Positions 48,101 through 57,316 of a DNA stretch of 64,000 bases are shown one piece after another. The position numbers were made by a program, and so were the translations under genes. The stretch comes from Brachypterus glaber (Eukaryota > Arthropoda > Insecta > Coleoptera > Kateretidae). Numbering within the stretch: the first letter of the stretch is position 1; each line of letters begins with the position of its first letter. The stretch covers positions 3,782,001 to 3,846,000 of the forward strand of contig OY294047.1 of the NCBI GenBank assembly GCA_958510825.1, given 5' to 3'. The notes under the pieces were generated by a model. It saw only the letters and a program-made list of their open reading frames with translations, was not told the DNA's origin and did no database searches.

Positions 48101-51100
48101 GTTTTTGAATAAAATACTGTTTTTATTAAAAATTCTGTCATCACCGTGTTCATTTTGACGTTTGTAAGAAATGTAAAACTAGCAATTGATTATTTTTAAT
48201 AGGCATACTTAGGCCATGGCTACCTATTATTTTAGTACTAAGAAAACTTAATCTTAATATTTTTGACATAATTTTTCGCAAAATTATAGATTTTTATTTA
48301 AAAATAATAGGTGTTGGATAAAATTAAATTCTCAACTCGTGTATTAAGTGATTTTATCCACTTAATACACTACTTAAGAAAATAACTATTTTTTTAATAG
48401 TTAAAATGTTTTGTTTTTTTTTTTGATTTTTTTTTAATTTTTTGTTTTTTTTTTCACAAAATGAAAAAAATGTATTTTTTTTTTTAGTTTTTTTTATTTA
48501 TTTTTTATAGTATATAATGGAATGCGTAGCATTACATATATTCACGGCTTGTTAATTCTTTATTAAATATTGCTTCAGGTAATGACAACGTTGGCTCAAA
48601 AACGCAGACGATCAACCTTACTATTGAGAGCACTTTCCTATAATATCACGGCCAGTACAGATAAAATGGACCTAAAGCAATGTGCGGATTTACTTTACAG
48701 TATGTCCATGTTAAATTTTCCAGACGAAAATTTATTGAGCAGGGTTTCTCATGATGTTGTCGCCGAACTGGAGGGAGACGTGCGAAAAAGTGCCGCAGTT
48801 GGTTCAGTTGTCACCAGCATTGGATTGTTAAAATACAAAAGTTCAAGTAAGAGCACTTTTTTAAACTCATTTCAGCCATCATATTTTAAGAAATAAATAA
48901 ATGATAAAATTTTTCAGATTTTCAGAAAATTCATTGTAGATTTTTTTGTAATATTAAGTAATGTTAACCGCTGGGGTGTTTTATCGAAGGACCTTTGTGC
49001 CGTGAGGCAAAATAGAGACTTACTTGTATTGTTCCAGGTGTCTTCTTGTACTTGGGCCCAAGATGATGTTACCTCGGAGAAATGGCGTAAGCCCTATGTG
49101 CACTCGTTTTACGCGAAATGTTATTTATTGGATGTATTTTCCATAGCGTGATTCATTACGAATAACTATTGTTATTTTTGTACTTTGGAAGCGATAGTGG
49201 CGTGAGTATCGCGCCCCTGACGAATTTAACGTATTGTCCGAACCGTGCTGTTTTACTAACTCTTTCAAACTATTCTAAAATATCGCCTGACGCCATCAAC
49301 GTCAGGTAGTACGTCATGCGCAGGAAACCTTATATTTGTCCGCATAAGGAACTTTTTGTGCTCTTAGAGAACTAGTCTTAGACTAAAGGGACTCGCCAAA
49401 CCGCTGAAAAATGGGCATAGAACCTGGAAATTATATTCCAATATTGTTAATATTTTTTTCATAATATAAACTCTTAGGATTTTGTTTGGACTTTTCAGCT
49501 TGTTATTATACTATTAACAGCGCCTGCGATAGAATAGTATTATACGCTAGTTTCGAATTTTCAAAAATCGTCCTAGACAAAAAATTCTTGGATACAAATG
49601 CGTTTCATGAAAAAATAAGAAACTTTAAAAATGTCCGTCTGATGTCGCGTTTTTTTGTAGGCACAGTTCTATGAGGGGAAGGTCTCTATTGTTTTTCATA
49701 TTAATCCCCCCAAAAAAAAACAAAAAGTTATGGTGGGTTAAATAAAAAAACTATAATTTTAATTTTTTTTAATTTTTCGTTTTTCGGAAAAATAAAATTT
49801 AAAAATTAAAAAAAAAAATGTTTTTTTTTTGAAAAAAAAAAATGTTTTCGGAAATTTTTTTTTTCGTTTTTCGCAAAAAAAAAACATGAAAAAAAAAATG
49901 AAAATGTTGATTTTTTTAAAATTTTGTTTTTGAATTTTTTTTTGAATTTTTCGTTTTTCAAAAAAAGATCTTTTGAAAAAAAATGTATTTTTTATTTTTT
50001 AGGGAAGTTCAATATACGATTTACTGTAAATAGTATATAATGGAATGCGTAGCTTTACATATCTTCACGGCTTTTTCTTTTTACTTTAACAAAAAATTAT
50101 AAGAATTATAAAAAAATGCAACAAAATAATTAAAATCCGAAAAATTATTGGCACATTTTCGCGAGAAATTACGTGCGGTGGAACCATACCCATTTTCAGT
50201 TTATTTCAAATATGATATTATGCATCTCTGCCCAGGGCCGGACAAAGCCAGTCCGGGCCCCGGGGAAACTTTATTCCTGGGTCGCCTTTTTCCAAAAGGT
50301 CCTCGCCTCTGAAAAAGCTTTACCCCTGGCAGAAAAACTTCGCCGGGCCCCCCTTGGAGGCCCGAGTCCCGGGAAATCTTTCTCCCCTTCCCCTGAATCC
50401 GGCCCTGTCTCGGCCATACTCCCCGATTAATTTTTGCTTTTCTGTATAATTATCAGTAATCGGCATAAACTCAGTTATGACTCATCAACGTTGAAAATAA
50501 ACACAGAAACATAGGCTTACGGAATAATTTTGCCGAATTTTGAGGGTAATTTTATAAAGGTCACTAAATCGAAACATTTCACGACTAATTTGTTACACAC
50601 AACAATATTGACTATACATATTAACTATAAATATGTATATATATCGGTGTTTTTCGAAGAAAAAACCGATATTAGATTTTTATGAAAGTCTTTAATTTTT
50701 ATTTATCGATAACTTTTTTCCCACCTTACTCGTTTAAATGGAATCATTAAAAAAAATCAAGATAAAAAGAAATAAAAACGTAAATATTTAAAACCTCGCG
50801 TCAACGCTAGAATCGATGCGGCGCTTACGCGAGCACTGGAAACGCCGATGACTGATAATAATAATTCTTTTTTAGTGATACTCGACGCAATCAGTGAATG
50901 GACCCTGAAAAATCATTCGATATGCCGTCCACAGGACATATTTAGTGTGTTTATGACTTTCGCCGTACTCGATTACACGCCCGCGAATGCGGAGGAGTTT
51001 TTCAAAGTTCTAGTCCCTCAACTGACTCCGTCGGAAGCCGGTAAACCTTTGGCGTGGTTGGATATTGTTTGGTCACTTGTTCTGTTGGGTCAGGCTGACG

Positions 51101-54100
51101 AGGGACATGTCTCCAGTGTGCTTAATGAAGAATTTATTAATTTAATTGATGGTGAGTAGGTATAACTAAATTAAAAAACTACTTTGTTAAAAAAAAAACT
51201 AGTAGGTGTAACTAAATTAAAAAACTACTTTGTTAAAAAAAACTAGATGAAACGTTGCAAGCACCCTGTCAAAACATCGGCACTATTGTACACTAGAGCC
51301 ATCTAGTTTGCAAATTTCAAACTAGGTGTTTTGTTTGATTTTAAATTCTGTATCTTTAAAACATATTCTAGCCAAAAAACTGTATATAACATTTTTTATA
51401 GGGCTTAAAAAGAGCTTTTATTTAAAATATAATTTTTTGAAATCGGGTTATAAATATGTGAGATATGCTAAAAAACCTTTTACTGCTTTAAACGCCAATA
51501 TCTCGAAAACAATGCGTTTTAGGAAAACGTTGTTTATAACATTTTTTGACCAATTTAAAATTATCTTTTATATAAGTGCTAAAGCTAAATTAACCAAAGA
51601 CAATAATAATTGCCTTAATTATAAACAAAAAACGCTAAAAATAGGAATTTTACCCTATTTTTGCCCCCCTACCCCCAATCGTTTACCCCCAAAATCTAAT
51701 CTGCTCTTCGGAATACGATAAGAAACACTATGCAAAAAACCGCAAGTCGATATCTCATGTAGAAATGGAGTTAGAGAGTTTACACCCAGACAAATAATCT
51801 TATCTAGATATTAAATTGACTTGACTTTTCTCGTTTTTGGATCATATTCTTATGTTTTTTCTTTGTAGCTTTATCGGATTGTTTTTCTGGCCGCACCATT
51901 ATCAGAAATTTATTAAAAGGAAAATTTATTAAAATTAATTTTATCTATGATTGAAATTTAAGTAGTGTCAAATTTGACATCTAATTAAAAATTTAAAAAT
52001 GTATCAAAATTTATTAAAATTCCTATATATCGAAAACTAATAGTCCACGGCAAGCCTTAAAAAAGATAAATGGAAAGTCAAACCAACCCGGATTTTTTGA
52101 TTTTAGGTTGTTTTTAGGACTTTTCCAAACAGTTTTTGATAAAAATTGAAATCGCTCACGAAGCCGTTTTTAAAAAAAGTCATTATTCTTCTTCATCAGG
52201 TATCTTCTTCTTCAGGTATTTCCTGACATCACAATACGGAGTTTTTTCTATGACACACCGTATAGCATAGGTACTACCCATGATACTCAATATAATCACG
52301 ACCATTCACACACCTACTTTATTAATGTCCAAAATAAGATGACCGTAATTTTGGACATTAACAAAGTAGGCTTGTTAATGGTCGTGATTATATTGAGTAT
52401 CATGGGTAGTACCTATGCTACAGGGTGTGTCATAGAAAAAACTCCGTATTGCGATGTCAGGAAAAACTTGAAGAAGTAGAAGAATTAATTTAGGGACCGT
52501 TCAAGTATTACGTAACGCAAATTTTGATCATATGGTTATTTTGATTGCAAATGTCCTCCTCCACCACCCCTTTCGTTTGATCGTCGACTTTTGGGACACC
52601 CTGTATAAACACAATTTCTTTTTTGCAGGAAAGAAAATGAATATTTCATCAATGTTAAAGTTGTTAAACATAGATGGAGCAGCACAGTACTTGGTAAAAA
52701 ATTACAAAGGGCCAAAATTAGTGGAGATTTTACAAATTAGTGATATGAAAGTTTCACGGACAAAGGAAAAACAGGAAATGGTGGACGCCGTGGTGGATTC
52801 GGTTAAAAATTTAATACAAAATGAGAATAACTTGCGAACGTCGTTTAACACAGGAATGGGATTTTATATAGGTATGGACAACATAAAGCTTTAAATTGAA
52901 AATTAAAAAAAACTTACATTTTTACAACAAAAAATATACAATCAAGCAAAAAAAAACAAGCCATGAAGTCCAAATGCTACGCATTCCATTATATACTATT
53001 CACAGTAAATGGTATATTGCATTTTCCCAAATACTAAAAAAATTAAATAAAAAAATAACATTTAAAAAAAAGATCTTTTCTTGAAGAAAGAAAAAAGTTA
53101 TTTATTTTTTTTTTAAATTTTCTTTTAGCAGAAAACTAAAATTTTTTGAAAATGTCGTTTTTTTTATTTTTTAAGTTTAACCCCGCCTAATTTTTTTGTT
53201 TTTGGGGAGATTACTTTAAAAACCGATAGGGATCTTCCTCTCATAGAACTTAATTTTTCCTGAAATTTTCGAGTCGATCGGACAATTCGTTCTGGAGTTA
53301 TCGTGTCTACAAAAAACGTGATATCGTACAGACGGACATTGGGACATTTTCAAATTTTCTTATTTTTTCATGAAACACATCTGTATCCAAGATTTTTTGT
53401 TCAGGACGTTTTATGGCGATTTTGGGAAATTCGAAACTACCTTATAATATTATTCTAGCAGGCGCTGTCAATAATATACCTAAAAAAGTTAAAAACTGTA
53501 ATTTTTGCACAAAAAAAATTAATCTGCTAACTGTAGTCCAAATTTTAAATCTTAATTTGGAAAAAATCTTGCGTTAGTAAAATAATTTCGAAAAATGTTT
53601 ATTGCTTTTGTATCCAAAAAATATGATTCCGTCAAAAAAAATTCTGTCTGTCGGTCGGTCTGTCTGTGTGTCCGGGAAATTTGTGACCATGATAACTCAA
53701 GAATGCTTCGGGCTAAAGACTTCAAATTTGGAACACAGGTTGATTATCCAAAGACCTATGCTGGGATTGTTTTTGGTAAAAATCGGATTGGGGGTAAGGG
53801 GGTAAAATGGGGTAAAAACAATTTTTTTCAAAAACATTTTTTTTTTAATTTATTATTCGTTTTACGAAAAAAGAAACTTTTTTTGAAAAACAAAAAATGT
53901 TTTAATTTTTTTACCCTTTTGCCCCGGATTTGTTTTCTTTGGATTTCGGATTTTTTTTTGTGTATATAAAATAAAATGCTAACAAAAGTACAACACAAGT
54001 AATTTTTTTTAAATGTTATTTTTTTTACAAAAAGTAAGTGGGGCATATTTTTCCCAATAGAAAATATTATGTGACCCTTCACAAACAAACCCAGTTAGTG

Positions 54101-56824
54101 TGTCAAATTAAAATAAATAAATAAAAAAACTCGAATTCATATGTAAAAAAAAAATCTACAAAAGAATCCGACAAAAAATGAAATTCGTTAATTCGACACA
54201 CTAACTGGGTTTCTTTGTGCAGGGTCACATATAGTGTTTTAAAGCTGCACAAATATATCCCATTAACTTATAGTTAAGGATTGATATCACTTGATATCAA
54301 GTTGGACTATAAAATACGAAAATGTCCCTGTTCTGTGCATTTTAAATGTCCTTTTTGGCTGCAGGATTTTTTGAACCTCTGCTGGGACATATATGTCCCT
54401 ACAGGAGCGAAAGGTATTTTTAAACATCTGCTGGAACATATATGTCCCTACTATTTTTAGGGGAAAGTATTTTGTTGGCAACAATATTTTTTATTTCAGT
54501 ATATTAATTATAATTAACGTTAATAACGTGATAAAAACTTTAGCCAAAAAACAGAACATCAATTGTTTTGCATATAAAAATTCTTAAACCTGATTTTCCA
54601 TTATTTATTTGAATTACAGATGCTGAATGTATGTTGGACAAGAAAATGAACCCAGTTCCCCTTAATACAACAAAGACAGAAGACTTAACAAAGTAAGTTT
54701 AACTTTATCATTATTTAATATTTTTTTTTATTTGATTTTTCAGTTGGTGTCATTGAGTAAAAGATTTTTGGAAATAATTTTCCCTTGAAAATGTTAATTT
54801 TTTGGTGAATTTGTCCATACCTTGACTCTAGATCCGCCCCTGAACAGGGTACAACTTTTTAAGGGTCAAATGTACAAGATGTTAGACAAAATATGAAATC
54901 TCTACATCCATTAATAACGCGAGAAACGGGGTATGAAGTGTATGAATTTTGGTCAATTTGAGTGACGTATTTTATGGACGACCCCTTAAATAAGACAACT
55001 TAAATTATATTTTAGCATATATTTGATACTTTCAGTTCTTAAAATGGAGGCATGGAGGGACTGTTTTTAAATGGAAAGATGGGTTGTGTGATACATCATT
55101 TTAAAGCTTATGAAATTCCCCAAAAATATATAGTTAATATATTTTTTATTTTTTTGGGTTTAAAATAGGGTTGAAAATGGGTATTTTTGTCAAAACTTCT
55201 CTAACAAAACCAATTTTTTTTTTTTAAATTACTAATTTCATGATGAAAAAATGTAAATTATACTTTTAAACTAATTTTAATTGACATAAATAAAAATTTT
55301 CAAAAAAAAACTTAAAAAATCGCATTTTTTAGCACAACAAATTGAAAAATCAAAACCTTTAAAAAATTGTTTAAAAAGTTAAAAAATATACAGTCCAATA
55401 GAGAATTTTACTTGCTTTAAAGTGATGTATCACACGACTCCCTTACCATAAAAAATCCCCACTATGCCACCCTGTCCACATTTAAAGAGTTGAAAGTATC
55501 AAATTATGCTAAAAGATAGTTTAAGTTGTCTTATTTAAGAGTTCTAAATTTGAAGTCGATATCTCAACTCGTTCAAAGTTAAGAGGGGGGGGGTGACTTT
55601 TGGATCGCACTGTATGGCATATACCCCTTATTTTATTTGGGAATATAAATTTATATTTTTTTATAGGATAATGCAATACAAAAAAAGTCGAGATTTTTTT
55701 CTTATAAAACGTCGAGAAATTAAAAAAATCTCTATAAAAAATTGACAATTTTTTTTAATGCAGGGCTTCCCCAGAGGAAAGTTAAATCTAAACTAGATGA
55801 AACGTTGCAAGCACCCTGTCAAAACATCGGCACTATTGTACACTAGAGCCATCTAGTTTGCAAATTTCAAACTAGATGTTTTGTTTGATTTTAAATTCTG
55901 TATCTTTAAAACATTATATTATAGCAAAAAAATGTATATAACATTTTTTATAAGGCTTAAAAAGAGTTTATATTTAAAATATAATTTTTTGAAATCGGGT
56001 TATAAATATGTGAGATATGCTAAAAAAACCTTTTACTGCTTTAAACGCCAATATCTCGAAGACAATTCGTTTTAGGAAAACGTTGTTTATAACATTTTTT
56101 GACCAATTTAAAATTATCTTTTATATAAGTGCTAAATTAACCAAATACAATAATAATTGCCTTAATTATAACCAAAAAACGCTAAAAATAGGAGTTTTAC
56201 CCTATTTTTACCCCCTTATCACCAATCGTTTACCCCCAAAATCTAATCAGCTCTTTGGAATACAATAAGATACAATATGCAAAAAACCGCAAGTGGATAT
56301 CTCATGTAGAAATGGATTTAGAGAGTTTACACCCAGACAGACAGACGGACGCAAAAATTTTGTTTACTGATTTCGATTCAGAATGGTCTAAAACGTCGAG
56401 AAATGTGAAAAAAACGTGGTCAAAGATTTTGACTTTTCGGCGAAGATTTCAATACATCGGCACTCTTAGCACTAAGTGCCGATGTAAAAAAAGGCGAGAT
56501 TTTTTTCTTATAAAACTCGAAAAATTAAAAAAACTCTATAGGAAATTGACAATTTTTTTAATGCAGGGCTTCCCCAGAGGAAAGTAAAATCTAAATTTTT
56601 AAACCATGTAAATTTTTAGGGTAGCAATAATAGCCTATGACTACCACGATATGAGCCGAGGACGATTAGAACCCACAGGAATAAACACTTTAGCTACCAA
56701 ACTATTAGAAGCACAAAACTACAAAGTGTTGACAATTCCGTATGCAGATTTTAAACCAAGAGATAAATTAGTTCATCGTGTTAAATATATAGAAACTAAA
56801 CTAAAAGAAATAGTAAAATGTTAA
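45122..56824 (+). CDS. FASTKD4/TBRG4-type mitochondrial RNA-binding protein
   Basis: FASTK-family proteins act in the mitochondrial matrix on mitochondrial RNA stability and processing. Exons: 45122-45475, 46767-47000, 48579-48846, 50876-51151, 52629-52871, 54620-54692, 56620-56824; all GT-AG and in phase (0,0,1,1,1,2), 550 codons. An in-frame TAA (45113) precedes the ATG. The first 34 residues have no acidic residue and several K/R/H, fitting a mitochondrial presequence. Exon 3 has RRSTLLLRALSYNI, matching human TBRG4 RRSVPLLRAISYHL; exon 4 (about 286-377) and exon 5 cover the FAST_1/FAST_2 region; GFYIDAECMLD matches TBRG4 GWVLDAEVLLD; the last exon is the RAP domain. Slightly shorter than human TBRG4 (631). 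Paralogue choice is from memory. Confidence 0.9.
46455..46620. repeat. CCGGAAGTGAAAC / GGGGGTGGACAT repeat
   Basis: Inverted relative of 33660-33840; shares GTTTCACTTCCGGTTT and ATTAATCTTAATTTTGGGGG (in complement). Shorter relatives at 38230-38400 and 43138-43320 share the GGTGTTTTTCAAAGGTAGC type end. Confidence 0.5.
47074..47197. mobile_element. foldback MITE, second copy
   Basis: Copy of 15281-15427 with inner CGTGATTGGCT / GCCAATCACG pair, in intron 2 of the FASTKD4 gene. Confidence 0.6.
47871..48321. mobile_element. 451-bp element, TIR TTATCCAACACCT
   Basis: Inverted ends TTATCCAACACCT / AGGTGTTGGATAA. Nearly identical to 63543-63990, with only scattered differences. Confidence 0.8.
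48968..49360 (-). repeat. inverted copy of the 7600-7985 repeat
   Basis: Starts ACCGCTGGGGTGTTTTATC and reads back through GTGATTCATTACGAATAAC and CAGGTAGTACGTCATGCG. Confidence 0.55.
49720..50080. repeat. A/T homopolymer block with GGAATGCGTAGC module
   Basis: Long A and T runs and TTTTTCGTTTTTC units followed by ATGGAATGCGTAGCTTTAC. Same family as 700-1010 and 48420-48560. Confidence 0.55.
50233..50407. mobile_element. GC-rich hAT-like MITE
   Basis: 175 bp, ends CAGGGCCGGA / TCCGGCCCTG, flanked by TCTCTGCC and TCTCGGCC (7 of 8 match). CAGGG-type ends and 8-bp duplications fit hAT. An ORF through it is composition-driven. Confidence 0.7.
50471..50854 (-). mobile_element. inverted copy of the CATCGGCG...CATAACTGA repeat
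   Basis: Ends CCGATGACTG at 50854, only 21 bp before the acceptor of FASTKD4-gene exon 4. Contains extra sequence relative to 3895-4161. Confidence 0.6.
51157..51242 (+). repeat. 46-bp direct duplication at the edge of copy D
   Basis: The unit GGTATAACTAAATTAAAAAA...AAACTAG occurs twice. The first copy ends with ACTAG, the first bases of the element, then the flank restarts. Confidence 0.85.
51243..51792 (+). mobile_element. hairpin-ended element, copy D (3'-truncated)
   Basis: Begins CTAGATGAAACG; stops at TTTACACCCAGACA, losing the 3' hairpin. In intron 4 of the FASTKD4 gene, about 90 bp after exon 4. Confidence 0.8.
52200..52482. mobile_element. foldback MITE
   Basis: Long inverted arms: CACAATACGGAGTTTTTTCT / AGAAAAAACTCCGTATTGCG and CATGATACTCAATATAATCA / TGATTATATTGAGTATCATG. 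Centre near 52335. Confidence 0.75.
53130..53470. repeat. GATCGACTCGAAA repeat, inverted
   Basis: Contains CGAGTCGATCGGACAATTCG and TCATGAAACAC; relatives at 4380-4600 (TCCGATCGACTCGAAATTTT) and 49440-49720. Confidence 0.5.
54985..55617. mobile_element. foldback repeat, copy of the 21206 family
   Basis: Shares TAAGACAACTTAAA, TGATACATCATTTTAAAGCT and the end GGGGGTGACTTTTGGATCGC. 5' end missing. Confidence 0.65.
55680..56595 (+). repeat. about 110-bp direct repeats flanking copy E
   Basis: 55680-55792 and 56486-56595 are close copies (AAAAAAGTCGAGATTTTTTT... to ...CCCCAGAGGAAAGTTAAATC), differing at several bases. The element occupies the space between exactly. Confidence 0.85.
55793..56487 (+). 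mobile_element. hairpin-ended element, copy E (complete)
   Basis: 695 bp. 5' end CTAGATG pairs with CATCTAG about 57 bp in. The 3' end has a strong hairpin TACATCGGCACT...AGTGCCGATGTA. ACATCGGCACT also occurs 35 bp from the 5' end. Confidence 0.85.
56620..56824 (+). CDS. RAP-domain exon of the FASTKD4-type gene
   Basis: Encodes VAIIAYDYHDMSRGRLEPTG, then TLATKLLEAQNYKVLTIPY and a lysine-rich end before TAA at 56822-56824. This is the RAP domain, an RNA-binding or nuclease-like fold at the C-terminus of FASTK proteins. The upstream intron holds a hairpin-ended element flanked by about 110-bp direct repeats. A polyadenylation signal AATAAA lies at 57015-57020. Confidence 0.93.
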
Positions 56825-57014
56825 TAGAGATAAGTAAGTATAGCTTTATAATTAATTTGTTATATTTTATTTGTTATAATTTATAACTTATAAAAGTTTT
56901 TAAAAAACAAATCTGTTTACATCTAATTGTTTCTAATTTATTTAAGCTTAACTGTAAAATTATATTAAATATAATTTTATAAATAGTTTATCTATTTATT
57001 TAAAAACCGTTTTA

Positions 57015-57020
57015 AATAAA
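57015..57020 (+). terminator. polyadenylation signal of the FASTKD4-type gene
   Basis: First canonical AATAAA after the stop (about 190 bp downstream) and about 220 bp before the next gene's leader. Confidence 0.5.
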
Positions 57021-57224
57021 AAAAATAGATCTCTTTATTACAGCTCTAGTAACCTTTGCGGCATAGAATAGAAATAATGTTTTGCGGTTAAAGAATATCC
57101 CCTTGGCTTCCGACCAGTCAAGCTCAAAATCATTTATGAATTTTGGTCCAGCAAAATTATGAATTTTGCCCTAGCAGTAGTCCTTTTGTTACATTGTAGG
57201 TTTGAACTACTGTCATTATAAAGT

Positions 57225-57316
57225 AAGGTTAGGTTGTCGAAAATGACATTTTGATTTAATTCATCGATTATTTCATAAAATCTTCATTTGGCAGCGAAAA
57301 AATACTGCAAAACAAT
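57225..57316 (+). promoter_or_regulatory. promoter/leader of the DUF4097 gene
   Basis: AAGGTTAGGTT at 57225-57235. A three-codon upstream ORF (ATG ACA TTT TGA) at 57243-57254. The leader exon ends ...AAACAAT at a GTAAGT donor, providing the AT of the start codon. Confidence 0.55.

Noticed and set aside
51326..51721. 131-codon ORF, with similar ORFs at 6021, 19585, 19799, 55881 and 56017
   Set aside because: All are translations of the hairpin-ended repeat; frames are broken between copies and match no protein I know.
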